Assembly (NCBI RefSeq): GCF_000972845.2
Contig: NC_040033.1
Span: 3,686,241 to 3,750,240, forward strand
Source of the DNA: Larimichthys crocea
Lineage: Eukaryota > Chordata > Actinopteri > Sciaenidae
Direction: 5' to 3'
DNA length: 64,000 nt
Below, one piece after another: positions 1 to 12,878 of the stretch. Position 1 is the first letter of the stretch; the number at the start of each line of letters is the position of its first letter. Under the pieces are notes generated by a model. That model was not told the origin of the DNA. It worked only from the letters and a program-made list of their open reading frames with translations, and made no database searches. A program made the position numbers and the translations under genes.

Positions 1-262
1 GAAAGAAAAGTTCAAAAGTACAAAAATACAGCTGTACAGCACTAAAACATTTTAAGATCTGCTTAATGTTCCTCCACTATTGTAGCTTCTAGATTATTTG
101 TGGCTGCTCCTATTACCATATAGATTTGACTTTCTCAAATCAACTAATATTTTTTTGCCTCATGAGCCGGATTCCTAAAGTTTGTGTCAGAATGAATTTA
201 GGACAGTTCTTTGTTTTTTCTGAAATGTGCTTGGACCTCTCGGTTGCAGCGTTGTTACTTAC

Positions 263-3200
263 AGGCACAGTGATGTCCGTTCCTCGCCTCTTAGCCAACT
301 GTGTCTCCCCATTGATGTAAATGGGCTCCACCGGTTCCAGCATTACTTCCTCGATCGATTGATCGTCAAGGAAACTGGTGACGTGTCGTGGCCTCACCAG
401 GATTTTAAGCTGATGCCACTTTCCATCATAGAGAGTCTGAGAGAAGGCACAGAACAGAAGACTATATCACATATAAAGATACATTTATCCATGAGACTGA
501 AGCATCTTTGTTTCAGCTTTGAGTCATGAGTAAAGTTGAATCTGAAAGCAATTATTAACTTGTCAAATCTTCTTTTGCTGCCTTCCATTTCTGTTGCCAG
601 TCTTATGTGTTCTTTTAAACAAAATGTGGTCAGAAAGGCCAAAAATGTGTGTTCGCTAAATGCTTATAACCAGAAGGGTATTAAGACCCAAAACTCCTTC
701 CTTTTTCCACCACAATCTTTTTCTTGAAAGCTCAACCCATACAGAGGAAGAGTGAGAAACAGAGCAGCTATTGTTTCATTGGGCCTGAGCCACAGCCATC
801 CTTTCCAAGTGACAAATCACAGGCTACTACCTTTTGCCACATCAAACCAAATCAAATCAAACATGTGCAAACACAAATTGAACATAATTACAACGCTGCT
901 CCGCGCTCTACTCTAAAGTCTAGGTGTGTTACGATGGAGGGCGGTGGGTGTTTTTTGGAAAAAACAACCTGGCGTGTCCAACTGGATGTATTATTACCTT
1001 GTGCTGCCATGGAAACAGAGTCATGCACTCCAAGAACTACACATCCACCAACTAGTTTCCACTGGGGGAAATGCAGTGGTTTAGAGTAGGAAACGTTCTT
1101 TGAGCCTCCATCCATCACATTACATCTTCACCAGTTCAGCTGGGTATTGAACTGAACAGGGGATGATGTTTAAATAACTGCTAGTTTGGCTCTCTGTAAG
1201 TCATCCCAGTCAGGTTCATTCACAGCAACCAACATGAAGGGAAACCCGAGATTTGAAGAGACAGAGCTGCCTGTAGTAACACAATATGTCCTTTCAGAAG
1301 CAGGAAAATAACGGTACCTCAGCACAATACAGTCCTTGTATTAACCAATAAAAATTGTGTATTACTCATAATTATATAGTCTATGAATGAATCGGCTTAC
1401 CATTGTGAAGATATTATTCATGGAACAAGTTTAAGAAGCTGCTTTAAAAACCACTAGAGGGCAGGGCAGAAAGATTCTCACTGCAATGAGCCTTGTTATA
1501 GCATCTCAACATATTAGTTATTGATATGCTGGTGTTAGCCTACCTAGCTTTACACAACACGACAGATTCATTCATTCTAGATCTGACCTGAAGACTTGAA
1601 TTCTGTTTCTAGAAAAAGTCCAAAAGTAAATGAACCTTTTATATCAACAAGACAATTCACAAATGCTGAAACCCAAACCATGTACTGAATTCATAATTTA
1701 TTCTAATTCAATAGTCCAACTTGTCTTCTTTTACAGGCTTAAAAACGTTCCAGTTTTTGTACCTAAATTTCAGGATATGTTCCCTTTTGCTTTAATGACA
1801 GCATGCACTCAAGCTTGGATGGACTCTGCCTGATGGCCCATGTTATTCCAGCATGATCAGACAATATTCAAAAGAGCACCTTGTGATGCCACAGAACACT
1901 TGGCTTTCATAGTCTTCAAGTGCCCCCTTAAATCAGTTCAATAGGGTTGAGGTCAAGTGACTTCGGATGGATACTCCTTGGTCTTCTTTAGTCTTTAAGT
2001 ACAAAGCAAAGCTTTGAGGTGTGTTTGGGGTCATTATCCTGCAGTATGAATCCTTCTCCGCAAAGAGGCAAACCAGAGGGAGTGGCATGTCTCTGAAGAA
2101 TGGAGTGCTAGTTCTTCGTGGTCAGGGTGTAGTCAGTTCAGTGCAGGTGTCCAACTCCAGGGCATTCTCAATCCAGTTTGTCTCTTTACGTACACCCTTC
2201 AGTTATTGTCATAAATCTTAAACTTGGATTCATGAGAAAACATTTTTCAGTCATCCACTATGAAATGCTGGTATTTCTTAGTCTACTCCAAGTGTTAAAC
2301 CTTGGTTCCCCGCCCAAGAAGTGGTTTAGAAACTACTACTCATCTTCTAAGACCACCACAAGAGCACTTCTTTTGATTGGAGTGAATGGAGTCTCGTGTT
2401 CTTTATTTAGCAAATTCCATGTCTATGATGACGCCGCCTTCCTATCTCTCAGCAAATTAGGTTTGATGAATTGATCTTCTGATGGTGTGGTCACTTTTGG
2501 TCTGCTCGATCGTGCTTTGGATACAACTCATTTGGTTTCTTCAAGGAAGGTCCCATGCCCTGCTCCCTTTATAAACCTTTGCAAAAAGCCCCCTTGTGTT
2601 TAGAATAACAACTTAACTTCTGACACTTTCACTTAGTTCTGAATTGTCAAACTTTTTGAGGTTTCCGTGAACATATTTTCAAGGTGCTCTCAGACTTTTG
2701 GATACCACTGTTCACTGGTCATAGTTTGCCTCTCCCTTCTTTATTCCAAATCTTTCAGTTTTCTTCTATCATTTATTCATCATGTCACGTCAATATAGAT
2801 GTCTTGGTTTGATTTTACTATTTTCTTAATTAACCCATCTCACTGTGAGTCACTCGAGAACCTGAGTAGCAAACCAAGGCTTACCAACATAGTGAAAACT
2901 TTAAATGATACCACAGCCAGACTGATGTTGTCTTTGTAGCTGTGTCCAGAGGCAAAGATAGAGTAATGTTTCTTGAACTGCGGTGTATTTACCAACTGAC
3001 AGAGGGGAAAAAGCATTTTTCTGTACTTGGAAATAAACAGTCCAGCCTTTTGGCTGGCCAAGTGAGAAAGTGAGTTCTTTAATCTGGCATGGACATGAAA
3101 CTCAAATACCAACCTGAAAGCCACTTTTAAAGATGACTTTCTGCTCTGTTTCTGTTACACTCGTAGTGATGAAGATGACAGTTTTGTCCTTCCCACTTAG

Positions 3201-6200
3201 TGTCACTGCAGCCTGTATTTCCTTATCTTTAGACAGCACCCGCCAAAGGTCAAAGGTCAGCTTGCTGGAAGATCCCTTTAGACGCAGGGTGGCTACGAAC
3301 ACGTAGGATGGAGGGAGGCCCTCTGGGAAAATATCCCTAGAATAAGGATGAAGTGAAATAATTAAATATAAACAATAGCTGATGAAATGAAATGCTAAAC
3401 ATGAAAAGAACAAAGTGATGGCTTTTTAAGAACTTCGTTATGCTCTTCAGACTCTTCAGTATTCTACCTGGTATTCTCAGTAATGTCTGTGGAGGCAGCC
3501 AGAGCAAAGGCTGTCTCAGAAGTCAGAGAGCCAGGGATCTTCTTGGCCTTTGTCTGAACGTTCATGCCCAACATCAGCTCAAAGCCTTTCTCATCACGAG
3601 ATGCCACCGGGATTCGTGTTGGACACACCGACTCTAGAAAAGAAAGGGGTGATTTATTTACTGACTTTTGTGAAACTGCATCATATATCAGATGGTATCT
3701 GTGTAAAAGTTTACAATGACTCCCAAAGTGCATTTTGACAAGAAACATCTGGTCACCAAGCTTAAAATTTAGTGCTAATGGCAATAATTCAAATCTCCAT
3801 CTTAAACCAGTAACCTCTCCCATTTTGACCACACCACATACAGGAGAATTAGGAAAATATCTGATAAACTTAATATCCTGACCTTCACAGAGTTTCTGCT
3901 CCATGGAATCCCGAATTCGGTCAATGTTGGTGTAATCTTCAGCATACAGGACGTAGGTAGATGATGGTTTATTGGCGATGGATACTAGTTCAGAGGTGGT
4001 AATCTCACTGCCAACTCCAACAGCAAATACTGTAATGCCTTGAGCTCGTGCCTCCATACTGGCATCCACCTAAGGTTGAAACAAAGGTTCAACAAAGGTC
4101 CATGGCAAAAATGAGCCTCACGTGATTACAGCCAACAACGTCATAGTGTGGATACCCTATATCAGATAGTGATTTTATGCATGGGGTAACTCCTGTGACA
4201 CTTCCACTGCAATTTAAATGCACCCAAATAAGCTTGACTTAGTTTTTACTCAAAAAGAAAGAGAGAAAATGTCATTTACCACATCATCCTGAGATTTGCC
4301 ATCAGTAACCACCACAGCGATGCGGTTCTTGACCTGGCTGACCCTTTGGGAGGAGGCGAAGACGTGGTCCACTGCAAACTTGATGGCCCTGCCGGTCTGC
4401 AACAGTCAGAAAACAGTGATAAATGAAAAACACCATAATGCTGTAAGGAAATGTGTCAACTTGTATGTTCACCAGCTTTGAGTGCATCAGACTGCAAATT
4501 ACATTACAGAAACAAACTGTTTACCAACTTGCAGTATGTTGAATTCAAAGGGATGAATTTGTATTTTCCAGGAGCATGCGATATAAAGCTAAACCAAACC
4601 AAACATAGCATGTCTCCATGTTAATTGACCCTTTCTTTCTGCTTGTGGTGTTGCTGTGTGGTCGTGTTACTGCTGGAGTGTAGTTTGCCTCTCCAGCCTC
4701 AGCCTGTTCCACTTTATTAGTTTCTTGTTTTTGGATGGAGTACTGGAAGTAGTGAAGATTTTTATAGGACATAGTATAAAGTCTGAAGTATAAAGTTTAT
4801 TCTTCTAACACTCTACTGCAATGCAGGAGTCCTGATCAACCAGTCAGAGTTATATGTGCAGAGACCAGGTAATTGAGCTAAAGTGATGAATATCAAATAT
4901 GCCTCATGATATAAGTAATCATATCAATCAGTGGTGTAAAATATACAAAAGAACTAATAATTTCTGTTTTATTTCATCATTCATTTTCATAACTTTTCAG
5001 AATTTAAAATGTCTTCTTTTTTTTCAAAAAGCTGATTTTATTTCACATTTTATGATACATTTTTTTCTTTAATGTAACTTTTCATGATGTCACATTTTAT
5101 CTCATAGGCTACGGTCACTTTTCATGTGTTGTCACCCACCACTCCCACCATTCTACTTCCTAAATTCTTAATCTACTTTAAGATAAGTAGATCTAACCAG
5201 TTAGCTCCTGTTAGCTTGCTACAAAGCCTCTGAAAACGAGAGCTGCAACACTTCTGTTGTAATTGGAAAAGGCAACTTGTGTCTTGTAGAACAATAACAG
5301 TTCTAAACACTGACTATTTTAAGTATTAAGCAGCACTTTACTAGTTACCATAATCAGATATTTTACAGTTGTCTCAAATTATTGCAGTTATTGGTGTTCA
5401 CTGACATGCAAAGACAATAAAATCTAATGTTTTCTAAAACATGTTTTAGTTACTGTTCAGCTGTCATATGGGAATGTTTGTAACCTGGTAGGCTGTCATT
5501 TTTTTCTAGCTTGAATACTGAGCCAAAGAAGCATCACCCACCAGCTCCACTATCTCATCCAGATCCAGATCCATAGGTTCACTTATGGTACAAAAAAAAA
5601 CAAGATGGCAACGGCCATAATGCAGAAGTAGAGGCTTCAAAACAGTTAACAAACCATCATGGTTGGTTTAGGCATTAAACACATAAACAACAATGGCAGG
5701 TGAAAAGATCAACAGCATACAGGTCATGTGAATGATCACACTTGAGGGATATCAATGATGAATATGTCATATTTCAACCATGACATGTGTGTGAGGCGAC
5801 AGTGGTGACAGCCTGGATCTAACAAAACCAACAACAGGAGTGGAAGACCACAAGTAGAAGAACATGCTGGACATGAGGACTGAGCTGCAGGGGTGAGGTG
5901 TAAATCCATGACCGGGTTTCAGGTCTGGTCCTGCATGATAGCGTAGTATGAAAAGGGACTTGTCATAAAAGCAGTTGATGGAAGAAAGCAGTGGCTATTT
6001 TGAACACTGATGCCTGCTTTCTGCACCCCATTTCTCTCTGTGAGTTTTTTTTAAAACTGCCTTTCACATAAAAACTTAGCTCGCCTCTTCCCTGGACAGG
6101 TTATATTAAAAAATGTTTTGTTGAATACAATTGGTTGCCTTTTATATGTTGCACTATTTACCAAACTCCTTTCTTCATTGATATTTACTTGTGCTCATTG

Positions 6201-7616
6201 TTCTTCGATGGTCATAATTGAAGCGTGAGAAAAATATGAATGTATACATAAATGTTTTCGAAGGTTATGAGAGCGGTGTGAAAACTGATTAATGCCATCT
6301 CTCCCCAGAAAACAAAATGTTGTGATGTTTATTGAATGAGAGTAGCAATCAATGCACATTATGCGTTAATGTTTACCAAAATTTGCTGCAAATATTTGTC
6401 CCTGCTGCTGTCTGTCAAACAAGTAGACAGTGTGTGGAACTATTGAGAGCTACATTAACCACAGGAGCGCATGTGGCTTGGCTTACTCGCTTAAGAGAGG
6501 CAGGCAGAGGTGAGAGAAGGATGGCGGATGTGACAACACCACAGTATGACAGAGTGACAGGAAATAAGAACTGACATTATGAAATAATAATTTGCATGTC
6601 ATTAACACTTGTGATGAACTCCTATTTGCTTCCAACCCATGAACGTTGCCAAGCTGTGTCTTGATGGACAATGTATTCTGGGCTGCGGTACTGGTAAGTA
6701 ATATTAGCTGGTTGCAATGTCTTGCTATGATTCACTAGTTTTTGATTATAAGTAATATAATCATAACAAATACACAAATATGCATTGAAACATTACTCAT
6801 ATTTTGATGTGTGTGTGTGCATGTTAATATACTCAGTGTGCATGTAAATTAAGCTGTCCTACCTGTGTGTTTCCTCCCAGGTAGGTGATGCTCCGTATGG
6901 CCTGGATGAGGTCTGCTCCACCCTGGTGTTTCCCCAGAGAAATCTCCAGACGAGGAGTGTCGCTGTACTGGATCACAGCCACCTATACAGCAGATACACA
7001 TGAAACCAATGCAGGTGTTGTAGACATTTCCTGATGCTCTGTGGCGCTCAGAAAGGGCTGGACTGTTGTAATAATACTTTTATCAAAGCTGGCAACTGAT
7101 AGACAGCGTTCTTGATTTGCCAAGAGAAAATGATCATGAAGAGAATCAAGTTTAATGGAAAACTGCTGCTAATGCAAACGGCAGTTAGAATTTAAGTCAC
7201 TCAATTCATGCTCTGCACGTACAGTAATGTGGTTATATTACCTGTGTGTAGTGGGAACTGATGTCAAATTGGCTGGTGATGTTGATGAGCCACTGCTTGG
7301 CCGTTTCAAAGTCAGAGAAGCCAACACTCCATGAGCCATCAACGATATAGACCAGGTCATTTACAGCTGTGCTGCAGCCTACACACACACACATTGATAG
7401 GGGAAAAATACCGTCATGTTTCAGACTGAAGGTCAGTGTCTAATAGCTGCTGCAATCTAAATCAACTGAGACTCCAGTCCAGGAGTCCTGATGGTGTGTA
7501 GGTGTTGTTGTGGTCTATATAACAGAGTCATCCCTACCCGCTCGGACATCGTCCTCATCTGCAGCCACCAGCGGGGTCAGCAACACTATCGCACTCCATA
7601 CTGACCACAGCAACAT
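263..7616 (-). CDS. col21a1: Collagen alpha-1(XXI) chain, 5' part (8 coding exons; continues past left edge)
   Basis: Coding exons, 5' to 3' on the minus strand: 7616-7538, 7378-7242, 6982-6863, 4396-4280, 4069-3883, 3633-3468, 3336-3114, 436-263. All join in phase and give about 401 residues. The ATG at 7616 starts a hydrophobic signal peptide (about residues 1-19). A von Willebrand A domain follows (about 34-212) with a complete metal site: DGSWS at 40-44, the Thr of the NTQTG stretch at 113 and Asp in VTDGKS at 144. After the SVCPTRIPV linker comes a thrombospondin-N/laminin-G-like domain (about 215-401) containing IFPEGLPPSYVF. This order and these strings fit COL21A1, a FACIT-like extracellular matrix collagen, better than the related COL22A1. 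The human chain is about 957 residues, so the Gly-X-Y helix lies outside the window. No frameshift is seen. Identity is from remembered family sequence. Confidence 0.93.
1610..2716 (-). mobile_element. Degenerate Tc1/mariner-like transposon in a col21a1 intron
   Basis: Read on the minus strand, about 2010-2045 encodes LQDNDPKHTS, the hallmark around the second catalytic Asp of Tc1 transposases. About 1935-1960 encodes LDLNPIE, which precedes the catalytic Glu region in this family. Stops and frameshifts interrupt the frame, so it is dead. The right end near 2690-2715 (AGACTTTTGGATACCACTG in plus sense) resembles Tc1 ends. The left end is uncertain, probably near 1610-1640, where GTCCAAAAGT may be the partner repeat. 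It lies wholly inside the intron 437-3113. Confidence 0.75.
4397..6862 (-). other. col21a1 intron 4, no gene seen
   Basis: An AT-rich intron between the vWA exons at 6863-6982 and 4280-4396. Around 5200-5260 is a GTTAGC-rich stretch that resembles stretches near 30.56, 45.93 and 46.44 kb, probably one dispersed repeat family. No open frame with family resemblance and no RNA gene was recognised. Confidence 0.5.
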
Positions 7617-9519
7617 GGCCTTGTAGCAGCAGTCCACCTCAGTCCAGTCCAACCTGGCTAAATTAGTGTAGAAAACAAGAATCCAATCAGTTCATTCATA
7701 CAACATTCCAACAAACCTGCAGTTCAGTTTAGTCTGTGACAATATATCTTTCAGTAAAGGCTAAATTTGAATATTCATGACGCCCAGATGATAGCTCCTA
7801 ATGTGTTCAGTTAACTCCCTGACCTTCTGTCTAGCACAACCTTTAACAAAATATTACAGTCTAACTGACAAGTTGGCATCAAATTTAAAAACTACATTCA
7901 TGGTCACCATAGGATCAACCCTTTTTCACCTGGGCACCCTTGTACCACCCTCAGGCCACACATTCTTCCCAAGGAGATGTTTTCTTCTACTGACCCATGG
8001 TGCCATCCTGAAGACAAACACTACAGATTTGATCAACACTAGAGGTAGAGCTCTACAAATAGAAAAATCACAGGCCATTTGGTTGTTTCTACCCACACTT
8101 TGGATGTCGTGGGTGTAATAAGACGTTATGTTCTCTAGGGGCCACTAGGGAGGCTTCAAAGCCCTGAAACTGAAATAAACAACCATAAATCATTCAGGTG
8201 AACTTGAGTTACTTCTGAGACAAGGCATCTTTACATGTTTGCTTTGCAGTGGTTAATTAAATGCCACGGTAAATACAAAACAAAAAAGACATGACTCTAT
8301 TGGCCCATCACCTGCAAATTTTCATTTTTAGTTAGACTGATGTTTTAAATCTGTTGCTCTGGGAATCTGTTCAGTTTCACTTGTGTGGACAGAACCACAA
8401 CAACCTGAGGTCAGCCAAGACATCATTTTCTGCTGTGTGTTGAGGCTTACAAATAAAAATACAACACACATCATAATACATGCATGTATGTGTTTCCACC
8501 AATTAGAAGCACTCTTTCCAACAGTCCATAAAAAGCCCAATAAATAGAGTGTGTGTTGTAATGTCGAGTTGGCACATATATGATATATGGCTTTAGAATG
8601 ACGTTTGACTGCCTTGTGAAATCTTTTTTTTCCTCTCCACTGTCCCCGCTCCTCTTCTTCCCTCCCCACCTCGTCTCTGTGAAATGCTTTTGTGAGTTTT
8701 CTCGTCGTGCCATGCGACACATGGTCTCGTAGTGTGTGTGTTTTTTTTTTTCTCTCGCTGTGTGCAAGCGCAAACATGGATTCCGCTGACCACAAGGCTG
8801 GGCCGGAGAAAATAACAACGTGTTCACTATGCTGGGAGGGTAAAACAGAAATATAAACATGGCAGAGCGAGCTGCAGTGTGCTGGCAGAGGCTTAAAGGC
8901 AGGGGAGGATCAGTCAGCTGAAAGAGAGAGCAGCAACCACAACCTTTCTCCTCCCAGCCCCCTGACCCCTCTCTCTTTCTCTTTTTTCTCTTTCTCTCTG
9001 AACTGTTATCTCTTTCTCTGTTTGAACTGTTCATCATAGAACTATATTACATCTTCCACTTTTGACTTTTTACCTCAAAACTCAATTGTTTAATGGCACA
9101 AAATAAACATTACAATGTGCAAAGACTTCCTTTTTATAGAAAGCGCATTAAGAAATAGCAATATTATATAACTGAAATAACTAATAACTAATATGTCTTG
9201 CATTACTGCCAACATATGATGAATTAATCTACAACACATAGAAAAAAGTTACTGCATAAAGGCATCACAGTGTCTCTGCAACTAGGCAACATGTAGGCAA
9301 TGTGGGTAACAAGTTAAATGGGCAAAGGTTGCAAGGGCTAAATGTAGGCTGTGTACATTATACAAGTCAATAAGGGGTGGTCAATAATAAATGGGTCCAA
9401 TGGGTTGACTGTAAGGGTTCCATGTGGGCAAAGGGTCCATTTCTTTAAAGTGGGCCAATAGCTAACACTGGGTTGTAAACTGTATTTATCACTGGCAACT
9501 TTATTCAGGTTACTAAATT

Positions 9520-9780
9520 AGGTCAGTTACCATTCATCTAATATCTAACCGCTCGTCCTTTGTAGGATCGAATGGGGCTGGAGCCAGTTGACATTGGGCA
9601 AGAGGTGGAGTACATGGCAAACATAGATGTAGTATCCGTGACATCGCCCTTCAAAAAGCTGTTGTGAAGTGTGGTGGCTCTGGCAGCCTCTACCGGCTCG
9701 CCACTAATCCAAAAATGGGCAAAGAAGAGCTGAGGTGGACTGAGTGAAGCTTTGCAAACCACCTGTGATGACACCCACCT
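9520..9780 (+). repeat. Dispersed repeat fragment, probably LINE-derived
   Basis: Contains wording typical of a very common fish repeat: CTAACCGCTCGTCC, then GGGGCTGGAGCCAGTTGACA, then a GGGCAAGAGGTGGAGTACAT stretch. I recognise this as a dispersed non-LTR-type tail but cannot name the family. Boundaries are approximate. Confidence 0.4.
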
Positions 9781-10855
9781 GTCAATGAAATCGGCTACGC
9801 TCTTAATCCTGCATAACTTTAAGTCTTAATATAATCTGAACAGGTGAGTTGTATATAAATTCACCCTCAGTACAGTTGTCATGAACGGGGAAATTATCTA
9901 TAGAGACCAAAACTGTTTTTTGTACCAGGCTGTAAACATGTTTATTTCTGCTGTGAAGTTAACATGTTTAACAAGTTTAACATGGGAGTTTATAGAGATT
10001 GACATGTTCTGTAGCCAGCCTCAAGTGGAAGTTTGAGGAACTGCAGTTTTTGGCATTTCCTCGTTGGCTTTTACTTTGACAGCCAGGGAGGTTGCAGCTT
10101 GTTGGCAACATGTTAACTTCACTCAGAGAGGCCCCAGCCTTCACCAACATGCCACACTAGAGCTTACACCAGGCCATATAAAAGATATGTTTGACAACAT
10201 AACAATCGATACGTCCAAAAATAGATGGCATTTAGCTTGCACTTTAAATTGATGGAATCACACTCTCACATTCATTCTCACAGGTCTGCCAAATATGTGC
10301 TGACTGCTTTCTGTAAACCCATTTGTCTTCTGTTACCGTCTGGGCTAAAACCACTTGTTAATGTGTGTTCACCCAGAACCTTGATTTCTAGATTTCTTGC
10401 ACCTGTTAGGGGAACAGACACATCTTGTTTCATCCTTACTGGTTCATATAGGTTGGTGACCTTGTATAATTAAAGCAGATCTCTGCCTCTCTTCAACCTC
10501 AGCAGAGATCATCAAGAAGAACACCTGAGTGTGTGTGCAGGGTCTTCGATGTAACATGTCAGCGAATTTGCTCACTGAATAACCTCAAGTGGTTCCTCTC
10601 TTGATCCAGTGAAGTGGTCTGGACAAAGTGAGACCTAATGCCAGTAGAATGATAATCTTTCATCAGCCAATAGGAAATTCAGGAAACATACAAAATGCTG
10701 TTACAGTGCAGTGCATTGGAATCAATGTGCATCTTTGGCGCAGCTTGGATCACCATGTAGGATACCATTCAAGACAAGAAGAAAGTTTAAAGAAATAGAA
10801 AGAATTTCTTCTGTTAATTAGTCAGGAAAACAAATAACGTACATGTATTATGCTA

Positions 10856-11112
10856 TTTTTAAGGTCCAGTGTTTAAGATTTAGGAAGCTCTATTTCCATT
10901 GCCTGAAAATAAAAAGTGTTGTCACAGGTCCTCTTCTATGGAGTCTGCCATGTTGAACCGACATGTTTCTACGGTAGCCAAGAACAGACAAACCAAATAC
11001 TGGTTCTAAATAGAAGCGTTTTTCTTGTGCTTGGAAAGGGAGGGCAAGTGGAGGGGGTTGTAATCCACAGCTACACTAGATACCACTACATCCTACACAC
11101 TGATATTTGAAA
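10856..11112 (+). mobile_element. Non-autonomous DNA transposon (MITE), near full length
   Basis: Starts TTTAAGGTCCAGTGTTTAAG and ends CCTACACACTGATATTTGAA, which match a fish element that begins and ends with TTTAAAGGACCAGTGTGTA-type terminal inverted repeats. The internal motif TCTACGGTAGCCAAGAACAG recurs at 12350-12370 and, inverted, near 19570-19590. No coding capacity. Confidence 0.6.
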
Positions 11113-12279
11113 GGGATGAACAAAACAAGATGGAAAAGCAATTGATATTTTATAACAGTGAACACTGAAAATTATCAAACTTATAGTCAACAAATCTATG
11201 TCACAATAGACTTTCTTTCAGCAGACATTTCAAATGGTCAAAGATACTGTAGGTGTAACTAATAAGATATTTGTTGGCTGCATTCCTTTTAGGACTTTCA
11301 AGGTTTAAGATCAAATTTATTGTCATTCTCTCCCTACACAATTGAGCAACACTGCATCACGGTGTATATAATTTTTGGTGCCACAACCCTGGTACTGTCT
11401 ATACTGGTTTATTGGTATGGTTTACTGACACACTTAAATGGAACAGAGCCATCATTATTATCAATAGTAACATCTGTGTGGATGTGAACATATAGAAAAT
11501 GGTTTATCTTTTACATTTCATCAGTTCGGGCCCTGCAGCAGCTACAGTATTGAGGTGTCCCAATGATGTTAGGAATAAAAGAGACTATTCTAATAAAAAC
11601 AACAGCACCAGTCACTGCTCAGATGCCTCGATATGACCTATGTTACATTTAATGGACAATCCAATTTGAGCAAAACCTCATCTGCAGTAGGTCAGGGTGT
11701 ATTGATGGGTCAACAAAGTGTGTGACTTTGACATGAGAGGCCACCATCCATTTCACAGTCAACACTGGTTTCTTTTAACCATGACCACAAACTTTTCCTA
11801 ACCTTAAACTTTTTGTGTATAAACCTAGCCAAACCTTAACCGTAGCAGTGGCAGATTAGGGAATGCTCCTATAATTGTGATTTGCAATGGTTTTGCAAGG
11901 CACTGACAAACTGTGTTGCCCTGCCAATAGGGATGGCATCTCAGACACTATTATGTGTTGTGTTTAAAGGCAATAACAAATGACATATTTTGTTGTTTGG
12001 GTCAGAGAACTTTTTGGAGTACAAAACAACACATACACCAAGTCACAAGTTCACGAAATACTGGAAATTTGTAGTGGAAACAGACTTAGGATACATGTGA
12101 AGAACACAACTTTAACATCCACTGATCTTCTACTGCAATTGATTAATGACCCAACTTGAGAATTAACTCTAAGTATTCTCAATGCACCCAACTCCTAATT
12201 TTATTTTATTTATTTATTTATTTTTTAGATGGAAACACATTCTCTTTTCTCTATTTCCAGAATTCCATTAGTCTATAAT

Positions 12280-12540
12280 TGCCTGGAAATAAAAAGTGTT
12301 GCCACAGGTCCTCTTCTATGGAGTCTGCCATGTTGAACCACCATGTTTCTAAGGTAGCCAAGAACAGACAAACCAAATACTGGTTCTAAATGGAACCTTT
12401 GTCCTGCCAATAGGGATGGCATCTCAGACACTATTATGGGTTGTGTTTAAAAGCAATAACAAATTATAGATTTTGTTGTTTGGCTCAGAGAACCTTTTGA
12501 AGAACAAAACAACACATACACCTAAGAAGGTCACAAGCTG
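12280..12540 (+). repeat. Partial second copy of the 10.9-12.06 kb block
   Basis: 12283-12393 repeats about 10905-11010 (both contain GGTCCTCTTCTATGGAGTCT). 12400-12540 repeats about 11918-12050 (both contain TGCCAATAGGGATGGCATCT). In the first block these parts are about 0.9 kb apart; here they are adjacent. This indicates a tandem duplication followed by internal deletion. Confidence 0.7.
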
Positions 12541-12639
12541 GAAATTTGGAAAATGCAACTATTTGCAATGGCTCCCTTTTCTACCTGTCATGTCCCTTGT
12601 CTTTTAAACTGTACTTATGTCTATACCTGAATGTACAAT

Positions 12640-12716
12640 TGAGAGCACAGTGAACTGGAGTCAAATTCCTCATGTGTGTACATACAACTGGCCAATAAAG
12701 CGATTCTGATTCTGAT
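12640..12716 (+). repeat. Retroposon-like tail (GATTCTGATTCTGATA end)
   Basis: The CAAATTCCTCATGTGTGTAC stretch, then TGGCCAATAAAGCGATTCTG and a tandem GATTCTGATTCTGATA end, is a familiar tail of dispersed fish retroposons. A related stretch with TTTATTGTCATT lies at 11310-11345. Family not named. Confidence 0.4.
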
Positions 12717-12836
12717 ATCCATTCACATTCGTACTAAATATTTGTGCTAAATAAGGATAGAAACTTGACTAATAGCGACTAATGGCGCTAAGACAAACTT
12801 TTCCGAACCAACTGTCTCAATTGGCCAACTTCTGTA

Positions 12837-12878
12837 TGTCATATAGACACATAATTTAAATTATGTGTCTATATGACA
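12837..12878. repeat. Perfect 42-bp palindrome
   Basis: Two 21-base arms are exact reverse complements with no spacer, centred between 12857 and 12858. The arms run TGTCATATAGAC... and ...GTCTATATGACA. It could be joined ends of an excised or collapsed inverted-repeat transposon, or a cruciform-prone site. Confidence 0.85.

Noticed and set aside
3102..7616. Possible assignment of the vWA/TSPN gene to COL22A1
   Set aside because: COL22A1 has the same domain order, but the SVCPTRIPVA and FPEGLPPSYVF strings and the vWA wording match COL21A1 better as I recall them.
8328..9037. Overlapping minus-strand frames of 155 and 188 codons
   Set aside because: They lie in col21a1 intron 1 and are rich in Arg/Glu/Lys from CT-rich DNA. 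There is no domain, and two frames overlap over the same bases.
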